From DATILI01 sp035476635 (GTDB lineage Bacteria; Pseudomonadota; Gammaproteobacteria; Burkholderiales; Burkholderiaceae_C), in contig DATILI010000182.1 in assembly GCA_035476635.1 (NCBI GenBank), positions 1 to 27,502 of the forward strand: DNA of 27,502 nucleotides, written 5' to 3'. The notes below the pieces were generated by a model. It did not search any database. It worked only from the letters and a program-made list of their open reading frames with translations, and was not told the origin of the DNA. A program made the translations under genes and the position numbers. Numbering within the stretch: position 1 is the first letter of the stretch; each line of letters starts with the position of its first letter. Below, in pieces: positions 1-6,736 of this stretch.

Positions 1-179
1 ACCAGGAACACCTGCACCGCCATGCGGCCGTAGTCGTAGAGCCAGCTGATCAACCGCGGCGCGAGTGGCTGCGCAATGTCTGACATCGGACCGTAGAAAG
101 CCAGGTGATGCCAGACGATCATCACGCAGGCGACGGCTTTCAAGGCATCGATCAGGGGCAGTCGTTGAGTCGGCATCAT
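1..179 (-). CDS. Acyltransferase-3 family membrane protein (N-terminal fragment, cut by window edge)
   Basis: Reading the minus strand from ATG at 179 gives 59 open codons that run off the window. The start of the product is MMPTQRLPLIDALKAV, followed by a hydrophobic stretch with a WHH motif and then a second segment entering the membrane. K14 and H25 are ten residues apart, which fits the R/K-X10-H motif of the acyltransferase-3 (OafA/YrhL-like) family, whose members O-acylate sugars or surface polymers in the inner membrane. A second ATG directly follows the first (176), so the start is uncertain by one codon. The rest of the gene and the substrate cannot be seen. It lies 64 bp downstream of the nitronate monooxygenase-like gene on the same strand, with a hairpin between them. 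Confidence 0.7.
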   Translation of the reverse strand, partial: MMPTQRLPLIDALKAVACVMIVWHHLAFYGPMSDIAQPLAPRLISWLYDYGRMAVQVFL

Positions 180-199
180 GGTGCGCCAGAAATGACAAA

Positions 200-223
200 G
201 CGGCCGGCATCAAGCACGGCCGC
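200..223 (-). terminator. Candidate hairpin terminator after the flavin oxidoreductase gene
   Basis: Perfect 7-bp arms, GCGGCCG (200-206) and CGGCCGC (217-223), enclose a 10-nt loop. On the minus strand the hairpin is followed by TTTGTCATTT, a weak U-rich tail. It sits between the stop at 244 and the acyltransferase start at 179, so it could end or attenuate transcription there. Confidence 0.4.
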
Positions 224-243
224 CAGGTTCGAAGCGGGTTGTC

Positions 244-1206
244 CTAGAGCGCCAGGCGTTCCCGCGCGTTGAAGTACTCGCGCTTGAGCTTGGCCACGTA
301 GTCGGCCACCGCTGCCACTTCGCTGACGGCGCCGATGCCCTGGCCCGAGCCCCAGATGTCTTTCCAGGCCTTTGCCTTCGAACCCTCGCCGCCGCCAAAG
401 CTCATCGTCTTCACATCGCCCTCGGGCAGGTTGTCGGGGTCCAGGCCGGCCGCGCGGATGCTGGGAGCCAGGTAGTTGCCATGCACGCCGGTGAACAGGC
501 TGCTGTAGACGATGTCGTCGGAGGTGCCTTCGACGATCGCCTGCTTGTAGGCATCGCTTGCGCGCGCCTCGTGCGTGGCGATGAAGGCGGTGCCGATGTA
601 GGCGAAGTCGGCGCCCATGGCTTGGGCTGCCAGCACTTGCCCACCGGTGGAGATCGAGCCGCTCAGAGCCACCGGGCCATTGAACCACTGGCGGATTTCC
701 GCGATCAGTGCGAACGGGCTCTTCACGCCCGCATGGCCGCCGGCACCGGCCGCCACGGCGATCAGGCCGTCGGCACCCTTTTCGATCGCCTTCCTGGCGA
801 AGGTGTTGTTGATGATGTCGTGCAGCACCACGCCGCCATAGCTGTGGATGGCTTCGTTGACATCGGTGCGCGCGCCCAGCGAGGTGATGATGACCGGCAC
901 CTTGTACTTCACGACCATTTCCATGTCGTGCTCCAGGCGGTCATTGCTCTTGTGCACGATCTGGTTGATGGCGAACGGCGCGGCGGGCTTGTCCGGGTTG
1001 GCCTTGTTGTAGGCCGCCAGCGTCTCGGTGATCTCGGCCAGCCATTCATCCAGCTGCGCGGCCGGGCGCGCATTCAGCGCGGGCATGGAGCCAACGATGC
1101 CGGCCTTGCACTGCTCGATCACGAGCTTGGGGTTGCTGATGATGAACAGCGGCGAGCCGATGATGGGCAGCGGCAGGTTCTGCAAGGTCTTGGGTAGATT
1201 GGACAT
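244..1206 (-). CDS. NAD(P)H-dependent flavin oxidoreductase, nitronate monooxygenase family
   Basis: The product has 320 residues and resembles the FMN-binding TIM-barrel family formerly called 2-nitropropane dioxygenases. Seen in the sequence: an N-terminal P-I-I-G-S-P-L segment (residues 14-20), the family motif GAGGHAG at 154-160 with the histidine usually linked to catalysis, and a phosphate-binding stretch at 182-206 (SGSISTGGQ through GADFAYIGT). Members oxidise nitronates or act as FMN-dependent enoyl reductases, so the true substrate is unknown. I chose ATG 1206 because the family fold begins right after it. The frame stays open to 1263 with no convincing ribosome binding site. The gene follows the acyl-CoA dehydrogenase by 73 bp on the same strand, which suggests cotranscription and perhaps a role in acyl or nitro-acid breakdown. 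Confidence 0.85.
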   Translation of the reverse strand: MSNLPKTLQNLPLPIIGSPLFIISNPKLVIEQCKAGIVGSMPALNARPAAQLDEWLAEITETLAAYNKANPDKPAAPFAINQIVHKSNDRLEHDMEMVVKYKVPVIITSLGARTDVNEAIHSYGGVVLHDIINNTFARKAIEKGADGLIAVAAGAGGHAGVKSPFALIAEIRQWFNGPVALSGSISTGGQVLAAQAMGADFAYIGTAFIATHEARASDAYKQAIVEGTSDDIVYSSLFTGVHGNYLAPSIRAAGLDPDNLPEGDVKTMSFGGGEGSKAKAWKDIWGSGQGIGAVSEVAAVADYVAKLKREYFNARERLAL

Positions 1207-1279
1207 GGGCTTTGCGGTGAGTAGGCTTTGATTTTCAAAGAAACGAACGGTTGCGCTTGTCAACGCGGGGACAACTTCG

Positions 1280-3070
1280 TCAAAACGCTTCCAGCGCCAA
1301 TGCGGTCACGCTGTCGGCGCCTTCCACGATGCTGTCGCGCACGCCAGGTGCCTTGGCCAGCAGGTGCTCCGCATAGAAGCGCGCGGTGGCGATCTTGGCT
1401 TTCATGAAGTCCACATCCTCGCCCTTGGCCGCGAGGTCCTCGGCCACCAGCAGCGCGCGCGCCATCTGCCAGCCGGCCACGACATTGCCCGCGAGCATCA
1501 GGTAGGGAACGCTGCCGGCGAACACGGCGTTGGGCGAAGCTTTGGTATTTCCCGCAACGAAGTCCACCACGTCCAGGAAGGCCTGGCGTGCGGCCGACAG
1601 GCGTTTGAGCACGGCACGCGCCGCGACGCTGTCGCGTTGGCCAAGCTCGGCTTCGGTGGCGGCGATCTGCGCGGCAATCGCCTTGGCGGTCTGGCCACCG
1701 TCGCGCGCGGTCTTGCGGCCCACCAGGTCGTTGGCCTGGATCGCGGTCGTGCCTTCGTAGATGGTCAAGATCTTTGCGTCGCGGTAGTACTGGGCGGCGC
1801 CGGTTTCCTCGATGAAGCCCATACCGCCGTGCACCTGCACGCCCAGCGAAGTAACTTCCAGGCTCATCTCGGTGCTGTAGCCCTTGACCAGCGGCACCAT
1901 GAATTCATAGCAGGCCGCGTTCTGCTTGCGCACCTCGGCATCGGGATGGTGGTGCGCGGCATCGTAGGCCGCAGCCGCCGTGGTGGCCATCGCGCGGCAG
2001 CCTTCGGTATAGGCACGCATGGTCATCAGCATGCGCTTCACATCGGGGTGGTGAATGATGGCCGCGCTGGCGTTGATCGATCCGTCGACCGGGCGGCTTT
2101 GCACGCGATCCTTGGCATAGGACACAGCCTTTTGATACGCGCGCTCGGCAATCGCAATGCCCTGCACGCCGACGGCGTAGCGCGCTGAATTCATCATGAT
2201 GAACATGTACTCGAGGCCCCGGTTTTCCTGGCCGACCAAGTAACCAACGGCACCACCATGGTCGCCAAACTGCAGCACCGCCGTCGGCGAAGCCTTGATG
2301 CCCAGCTTGTGCTCGATGCTCACGCAATGCGCATCGTTTCGCGTGCCCAGTGAGCCGTCCTTGTTGACCATGAACTTCGGCACCACGAACAGGCTGATGC
2401 CCTTGACGCCCTCGGGCGCACCGGTCACGCGCGCGAGCACCAGGTGCACGATGTTCTCGGCCATGTCGTGTTCACCATAGGTGATGAAGATCTTGGTGCC
2501 GAAAATCTTGTAGCTGCCATCAGGCTGCGGCTCGGCCCTGCTGCGCACCAGCGCGAGGTCGGAGCCGGCCTGCGGTTCCGTCAGGTTCATGGTGCCGGTC
2601 CACTGGCCGCTGATCATCTTTTCCAGGTAGATGGCCTTGAGCTCGTCCGAGCCCGCCGTGAGCAGCGCCTCGGTTGCGCCGTCGGTCAAGAGCGGACACA
2701 GGGCAAAGCTCATATTGGCCGAGTTGAGCATTTCGCCGCAGGCCGCGCCTATGGTCTTGGGCAAGCCCTGCCCGCCGTACGCGATGGGGTGCTGCAGGCC
2801 CTGCCAGCCGCCCTCGGCATACTGCTTGAACGCTTCCTTGAAGCCCGGCGTGGTCGTGACCTTGCCGTCTTTCCAGCTGGAGGGGTTCCTGTCGCCTTCC
2901 ACGTTCAAGGGTGCAAGCACGCCCTCGTTGAACTTGGCGCATTCTTCAAGCACCGCCTGCGCGGTATCGAAGCCAGCGTCTTCAAAGCCGGGGATCTTCG
3001 CGACCTGGTCGATGTTGGCCAGGTGCTTGATGTCGAACAGCATGTCCTTGATGGGGGCGGTATAGCTCAT
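1280..3070 (-). CDS. Acyl-CoA dehydrogenase, DmdC/AidB-like long form
   Basis: This 596-residue flavoenzyme oxidises an acyl-CoA thioester at the alpha-beta bond and passes electrons to ETF. The order is an N-terminal helical domain, the FAD-contacting MNLTEPQAGSDL segment (161-172), the middle beta domain with FGTKIFIT (190-197), a C-terminal helical domain with GMGFIEETG (417-425) and IYEGTTAIQ (437-445), and an extra C-terminal domain of about 120 residues. E439 aligns with the catalytic base of medium-chain acyl-CoA dehydrogenase. The length and extra domain are typical of the subgroup containing 3-methylmercaptopropionyl-CoA dehydrogenase (DmdC), but specificity cannot be read from sequence alone. 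ATG 3070 has a good GGAGAGAG site just upstream; an ATG four codons earlier lacks one. Its neighbours etfA and etfB encode its likely electron acceptor. Confidence 0.92.
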   Translation of the reverse strand: MSYTAPIKDMLFDIKHLANIDQVAKIPGFEDAGFDTAQAVLEECAKFNEGVLAPLNVEGDRNPSSWKDGKVTTTPGFKEAFKQYAEGGWQGLQHPIAYGGQGLPKTIGAACGEMLNSANMSFALCPLLTDGATEALLTAGSDELKAIYLEKMISGQWTGTMNLTEPQAGSDLALVRSRAEPQPDGSYKIFGTKIFITYGEHDMAENIVHLVLARVTGAPEGVKGISLFVVPKFMVNKDGSLGTRNDAHCVSIEHKLGIKASPTAVLQFGDHGGAVGYLVGQENRGLEYMFIMMNSARYAVGVQGIAIAERAYQKAVSYAKDRVQSRPVDGSINASAAIIHHPDVKRMLMTMRAYTEGCRAMATTAAAAYDAAHHHPDAEVRKQNAACYEFMVPLVKGYSTEMSLEVTSLGVQVHGGMGFIEETGAAQYYRDAKILTIYEGTTAIQANDLVGRKTARDGGQTAKAIAAQIAATEAELGQRDSVAARAVLKRLSAARQAFLDVVDFVAGNTKASPNAVFAGSVPYLMLAGNVVAGWQMARALLVAEDLAAKGEDVDFMKAKIATARFYAEHLLAKAPGVRDSIVEGADSVTALALEAF

Positions 3071-3091
3071 GTCTCTCTCCACAGCAGATAC

Positions 3092-3122
3092 AAAAAAAGG
3101 GCACCGCGAACGATGCCCTTTT
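3092..3122 (-). terminator. Intrinsic terminator between etfA and the acyl-CoA dehydrogenase gene
   Basis: On the minus strand a 9-bp stem (AAAAGGGCA at 3122-3114 pairing with TGCCCTTTT at 3103-3095) with a 10-nt loop runs into a T tract (3098-3092). It begins 12 bp past the etfA stop. It probably ends most etfBA transcripts and lowers read-through into the dehydrogenase gene. Confidence 0.8.
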
Positions 3123-3134
3123 CAGACTTTCAAA

Positions 3135-4067
3135 TTACAGCGCGGCAATCAGTTCCGGCACCGCCGTGAACAGATCCGCCTCCAGCCCGTAGTCGGCCAC
3201 GGAGAAAATCGGCGCTTCCGGATCCTTGTTGATCGCCACGATCACCTTGGAATCCTTCATGCCCGCCAGATGCTGGATGGCGCCCGAGATGCCGCAGGCC
3301 ACATACAGCTGCGGCGCCACGATCTTGCCGGTCTGGCCCACTTGCCAGTCGTTCGGTGCATAGCCCGCGTCCACCGCGGCGCGGCTGGCGCCCAGCGCCG
3401 CACCGAGCTTGTCGGCCAGCGGCGTCATCACTTCGTTGAACTTCTCGGCGCTGCCCAGGGCGCGGCCACCGGAGACGATGATCTTGGCGGCGGTCAGCTC
3501 AGGCCGGTCGTTCTTGGCAATCTCGCTGCCTTCGAACTTGCTCTTGCCGCTGTCGGCCACGGCCGTTGCGGTTTCAATCGTTGCGCTGCCGCCGGTGGCA
3601 GCCGCCGGATCGAAGCCGGTGGTGCGCACGGTGATGACTTTCTTCTCGTCCAGGCTTTGCACGATGGCAATCGCGTTGCCGGCGTAGATCGGGCGCTCGA
3701 AGGTGTCGGCGCTGTCGACCTTGGTCACATCCGATATCTGGCCCACGTCCAGCTTGGCAGCGACGCGCGGGGCGATGTTCTTGCCCGAGGCTGTTGCCGG
3801 GAACAGGAAGTGGCTGTAGGCACCGGCGATCGCCAGCACCTGCGCGGCGACGTTCTCGGCCAGGCCATGGGCGAAGTATTCGCCTTCGGCGTGGATGACT
3901 CTGGACACACCGGCGATAGCGGCTGCGGCCTTGGCAGCATCGCCCGCGTTGTGGCCGGCGATCAGCACATGCACCTCACCGCCGCACTGGGTGGCGGCGG
4001 CGACGGTGTTCAGGGTGGCGCCCTTGATGGAGGCGTTGTCGTGTTCTGCGATAACCAATGCTGTCAT
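3135..4067 (-). CDS. etfA: Electron transfer flavoprotein subunit alpha
   Basis: The product has 310 residues, the usual length for the FAD-carrying alpha subunit. With EtfB it shuttles electrons in the cytoplasm from acyl-CoA dehydrogenases to ETF:quinone oxidoreductase. The N-terminal half is the ETF alpha/beta domain. The C-terminal half carries the FAD-domain signature at 254-300, including LYVACGISGAIQHLAGM and a segment ending VADYGLEAD, plus SGGRALGSAEKF at 199-210. The start codon lies directly against the etfB stop (TAAATG), so its ribosome site must be inside the end of etfB and translation is probably coupled, giving the two subunits in equal amounts. Confidence 0.97.
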   Translation of the reverse strand: MTALVIAEHDNASIKGATLNTVAAATQCGGEVHVLIAGHNAGDAAKAAAAIAGVSRVIHAEGEYFAHGLAENVAAQVLAIAGAYSHFLFPATASGKNIAPRVAAKLDVGQISDVTKVDSADTFERPIYAGNAIAIVQSLDEKKVITVRTTGFDPAAATGGSATIETATAVADSGKSKFEGSEIAKNDRPELTAAKIIVSGGRALGSAEKFNEVMTPLADKLGAALGASRAAVDAGYAPNDWQVGQTGKIVAPQLYVACGISGAIQHLAGMKDSKVIVAINKDPEAPIFSVADYGLEADLFTAVPELIAAL

Positions 4068-4817
4068 TTAGATCACCTTCGCTTCGTTCTTGAGTTTGGC
4101 GACCAGCGTGGCCACATCGGGCACCTTGATGCCGGCCGAGCGCTTGGGCGGCTCCATGACCTTCAGGGTCTTCAGGTGCGGCTTGATGTTCACGCCCAGG
4201 TCTTCCGGCTTGAAGACGTCCATCTGCTTCTTCTTGGCCTTCATGATGTTGGGCAGGGTGACGTAGCGCGGCTCGTTCAGGCGCAGGTCGGTGGTGATGA
4301 CCGCGGGCAGGCTGATGGACAGCGTCTCCAGGCCACCGTCGACTTCACGGGTGACGCGCGCTTTGCCGTCGACGATCTCGACCTTGCTGGCGAAGGTGGC
4401 TTGCGGCAGGTCCGCCAGGGCGGCGAGCATCTGGCCGGTCTGGTTGCAGTCGTCGTCAATGGCCTGCTTGCCCAGGATGATGAGGCCGGGCTGTTCCTTG
4501 TCGACCAGCGCCTTGAGCAGCTTGGCCACCGACAGGGGCTGCAGTTCTTCGGTGGTCTCGACCAGGATGGCGCGGTCGGCGCCGATGGCCATGGCGGTGC
4601 GCAGGGTTTCCTGGCACTGGGCGACGCCGCAGGAGACGGCGATGACTTCGGTCACCACGCCTTTTTCCTTCAGGCGCACCGCTTCTTCGACGGCGATCTC
4701 GTCAAAGGGGTTCATGCTCATCTTGACGTTGGCGATGTCGACGCCGGTGTTGTCGGACTTCACGCGAACTTTCACGTTGTAGTCGACCACGCGTTTGACG
4801 GGTACGAGGACCTTCAT
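4068..4817 (-). CDS. etfB: Electron transfer flavoprotein subunit beta
   Basis: The product has 249 residues, the normal size for EtfB, which binds AMP and pairs with EtfA. It begins MKVLVPVKRVVDYNVKVRV and contains NPFDEIAVEEAVRLKEKG, then GKQAIDDDCNQTGQMLA near residue 120, all typical of the family. The frame is open far upstream, to 5186, but homology starts at ATG 4817, which has GGAG about 12 nt upstream. That earlier open stretch covers the promoter and operators and is not coding. The gene leads etfBA and is divergent from dctP. Confidence 0.97.
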   Translation of the reverse strand: MKVLVPVKRVVDYNVKVRVKSDNTGVDIANVKMSMNPFDEIAVEEAVRLKEKGVVTEVIAVSCGVAQCQETLRTAMAIGADRAILVETTEELQPLSVAKLLKALVDKEQPGLIILGKQAIDDDCNQTGQMLAALADLPQATFASKVEIVDGKARVTREVDGGLETLSISLPAVITTDLRLNEPRYVTLPNIMKAKKKQMDVFKPEDLGVNIKPHLKTLKVMEPPKRSAGIKVPDVATLVAKLKNEAKVI

Positions 4818-4844
4818 GCTTGGGCTAGCTCCAGAGTAGTTAAA

Positions 4845-4860
4845 TTGACGTGCACGTAAA
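4845..4860. promoter_or_regulatory. 16-bp near-palindrome in the etfB leader
   Basis: TTGACGTGCACGTAAA has seven of eight symmetric base pairs matching, centred at 4852/4853. It lies 28-43 nt upstream of the etfB start. From memory, its shape (TTnACGT core) resembles sites described for MerR-family LiuR regulators of branched-chain amino acid catabolism in proteobacteria, which can control etfBA. The symmetry is observed; the regulator is inference. Confidence 0.45.
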
Positions 4861-4939
4861 CCTGCTGATTCTATGCGGCGGCGCATCATTGCCCTAACTC
4901 CCAAGGCAGCGTTTCGCTGCCGCACGGGGTGCCCGCCAT

Positions 4940-4963
4940 AAAAAAGAACGATCGTTCGTTTTT
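4940..4963. promoter_or_regulatory. 24-bp palindromic operator at the etfB start point
   Basis: The core GAACGATCGTTC (4946-4957) is a perfect palindrome. A-rich and T-rich flanks extend the symmetry to 24 bp with one mismatched pair (4945/4958). The site lies just downstream of the -10 box on the minus strand and covers the expected transcription start, a typical repressor position. TetR-family proteins often bind such symmetric sites; the actual protein is not in the window. Confidence 0.6.
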
Positions 4964-4967
4964 CAAT

Positions 4968-4996
4968 ATTATAGAACCACCACCCCCCAGACAGAG
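4968..4996 (-). promoter_or_regulatory. Probable sigma-70 promoter of etfBA
   Basis: On the minus strand a perfect TATAAT -10 box lies at 4973-4968. About 17 bp upstream only a weak -35 match (CTCTGT, 4996-4991) is present. The predicted start near 4961 leaves a leader of about 145 nt to the etfB ATG. A poor -35 box with a perfect -10 and an adjoining palindrome suggests regulated transcription. Confidence 0.55.
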
Positions 4997-5035
4997 AGTC
5001 CCGATCCGGACACTGCTGGCGCTTCACGATGCGAG

Positions 5036-5059
5036 TTAACCGACCAATCGGTTGGTTAA
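5036..5059. promoter_or_regulatory. 24-bp inverted repeat upstream of dctP
   Basis: Arms TTAACCGACCAA and TCGGTTGGTTAA are symmetric at ten of twelve pairs, centred at 5047/5048. The site is 76 bp upstream of the dctP start and about 40 bp upstream of the etfB -35 region, so it could serve either promoter. The size and pattern suit a dimeric repressor such as a TetR-type protein. No clear sigma-70 promoter for dctP could be picked in 5060-5134. Confidence 0.5.
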
Positions 5060-5134
5060 TTCGGGTAAATCTGGACGAAGGCACAGGCCTGGCGCCATTA
5101 CAGTGTGCGCTGCAACAAATACAGGAGCGCACGC

Positions 5135-6151
5135 ATGAAACGCCTTTCTCTGTCCTTGGTCGCTGCTGCCGCGGCATTGGCCGCAAGCCAAGCCGGCGCG
5201 CAAACCGTACTGACCGTTTCCAGCTGGCTGCCGCCCAGCCACACCCTGAGCATGGCGCAAAAGGAGTGGTGCGACCTGCTTGAGAAAAACACCACGGGCA
5301 AGATGAAGTGCAACATCCTGCCGCGCGGCGTGACGGCGCCTCCCGGCACGCTGGATGCCGTGAAAAACGGCCTGGCCGATGTCTCCTACACCGTGCACGG
5401 CTACACGCCGGGCCGCTTCGTCTACACCCAGATGGCCGAGTTCCCGTTCCTGGGCAATACCTCGGAGCCGATCTCGGTGGCCTTCAACAAGGTGGCGATG
5501 AAGTATCCGGCCTTCGCGTCCGAGCACCAGGGCGTGAAGGTGATCAGCTATTTCACGCATGGCCCCGGCATCGTGTTCAACACCAAGAAGCCGATCGCCA
5601 AGGTGGACGACCTGGGCGGCCTCAAGTTCCGCGTTGGCGGCGGCATGGTCAATGAAATCGCCAAGGCCTTGAGCATGAACGTCACGCTCAAGCCCGCGCC
5701 CGAATCCTATGAGCTGCTGTCCGGCGGCGTGATGGATGGCACCTTGTTCCCGGCCGAGTCCACCGAGTCGTTCAAGATTGACAAGATCATCAAGCACGCG
5801 ACCCTTTTCCCCGGCGGCCTGTACAACACCAGCTTCATCTTCATCATGAGCCAGTCCAGGTACGACAAGCTCAGCGCCGACGAGAAAAAAGCGGTGGACG
5901 CGATCTCCGGAGAGATGGCCGCCCGCATCTTCGGCCGCGGCTGGGACAAGGTGGATCGCCGCAGCATGGCGCTGATGCAGGCCAACAACGTGCAGATCGT
6001 CAAGGCCGACGCCAAGTTCGTCGCCGACATCAAGGCCAAGACCGCGTCGCTGGAAGACAAATGGGTGAAAGACGCCGAGGCCAAGGGCCTGAAGGATGCG
6101 GCCAAGGTGCTGGCCGAGTTCCGCGCCGAGATCGCCAAGCAGGAAAAATAA
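5135..6151 (+). CDS. dctP: TRAP transporter periplasmic solute-binding protein, DctP family
   Basis: The product has 338 residues with a clear Sec signal peptide: MKRLSLSLVAAAAALAASQA, with probable cleavage near residue 22 (AGA-QT). The mature protein is a DctP-type binding protein that captures an organic acid in the periplasm and hands it to DctQM. R166 in GGLKFRVGG matches the conserved arginine that pairs with a carboxylate in this family. The later segment with SYELLSGGVMDGTLFPAE (191-208) fits the hinge and ligand region. ATG 5135 has AGGAG seven bases upstream. The ligand is unknown. The neighbouring etf/dehydrogenase genes make a carboxylate that is degraded through CoA thioesters a reasonable guess. 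Confidence 0.93.
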   Translation: MKRLSLSLVAAAAALAASQAGAQTVLTVSSWLPPSHTLSMAQKEWCDLLEKNTTGKMKCNILPRGVTAPPGTLDAVKNGLADVSYTVHGYTPGRFVYTQMAEFPFLGNTSEPISVAFNKVAMKYPAFASEHQGVKVISYFTHGPGIVFNTKKPIAKVDDLGGLKFRVGGGMVNEIAKALSMNVTLKPAPESYELLSGGVMDGTLFPAESTESFKIDKIIKHATLFPGGLYNTSFIFIMSQSRYDKLSADEKKAVDAISGEMAARIFGRGWDKVDRRSMALMQANNVQIVKADAKFVADIKAKTASLEDKWVKDAEAKGLKDAAKVLAEFRAEIAKQEK

Positions 6152-6186
6152 TCCTCGCCCCCATGCATTGATTCACGCCTCGCTCC

Positions 6187-6228
6187 ACGCGGCCTCATCC
6201 TTCACGAATGAGTGCCGCGTTTTCATTT
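6187..6228 (+). terminator. Hairpin with T-rich tail between dctP and dctQ (attenuator or processing site)
   Basis: Arms 6187-6198 (ACGCGGC + CTCAT) and 6208-6220 (ATGAG + T bulge + GCCGCGT) pair over 12 bp around a 9-nt loop, followed by TTTCATTT. It looks like a leaky terminator or a 3'-end stabiliser. Such an element would keep the binding protein in excess over the membrane subunits. Confidence 0.6.
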
Positions 6229-6250
6229 ATCCCAGCAGAGAAAGACAACA

Positions 6251-6736
6251 TTGAAAAAACTGCTTGAGAATCTGTGCGGCACGCTGGCCGGCATCGCCTT
6301 GTTCGCCATCATGGCCTTGACATTTTTCGATGTCGGCGGCCGCAAGCTGCTGGACAACTCGATTCCCGGATCGCTGGAAGTTACCGAGCTGCTGATGGTG
6401 GTGGTGATCTTCGCCGCCCTGCCCCTGGTCTCGCTGCGCGGCGAGCATGTGGAATTCGACTCGCTGGACCACTATCTCCCGACGGTGGTGCGCCGCATCC
6501 AGGGCGTGCTGGTGCACCTGCTGTGCGCAGCAGCGATGCTGGCCCTGGGCTGGCTGATGTGGCGCACCGCGGGCCAGTTCCTGGACTCGGGCGAAACCAC
6601 GGCCCAGCTTAAGATTCTCAAGGCGCCTTTCCTCTACGGCATGGCGCTGCTGTGCGGCATCACGGGCATCATCCATCTGGGCCTGGTCACCCACCCACCC
6701 GAGGCCTTGCATGAAGGCGAAGGAGCCGCGTTGTGA
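6251..6736 (+). CDS. dctQ: TRAP transporter small permease, DctQ family
   Basis: The product has 161 residues and about four membrane segments: roughly 8-28, 42-60, 85-107 and 125-145. This is the expected layout for the small subunit that joins DctM in the inner membrane. I chose TTG 6251 because a purine-rich AGAGAAAGA lies just upstream and the first membrane helix follows closely, as usual in DctQ. The alternative GTG at 6212 lies inside the 6187-6228 hairpin and has no ribosome site. The stop overlaps the dctM start by four bases, so the two permease subunits are likely translated together. Confidence 0.88.
   Translation: MKKLLENLCGTLAGIALFAIMALTFFDVGGRKLLDNSIPGSLEVTELLMVVVIFAALPLVSLRGEHVEFDSLDHYLPTVVRRIQGVLVHLLCAAAMLALGWLMWRTAGQFLDSGETTAQLKILKAPFLYGMALLCGITGIIHLGLVTHPPEALHEGEGAAL

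Noticed and set aside
3069..4859. 596-codon open frame on the plus strand opposite etfB/etfA
   Set aside because: It is antisense to two certain genes, has a His/Gly/Asp-rich composition typical of reverse frames in GC-rich DNA, and shows no family motif.
5080..5134. Search for a sigma-54 element before dctP, since some C4-dicarboxylate transporters use one
   Set aside because: TGGCGCC at 5090 is not followed by a GC doublet at the required spacing, so no promoter is called.
4818..5186. N-terminal extension of EtfB by 123 codons
   Set aside because: The extension spans the promoter, palindromes and the start of divergent dctP, and EtfB homology begins exactly at 4817.
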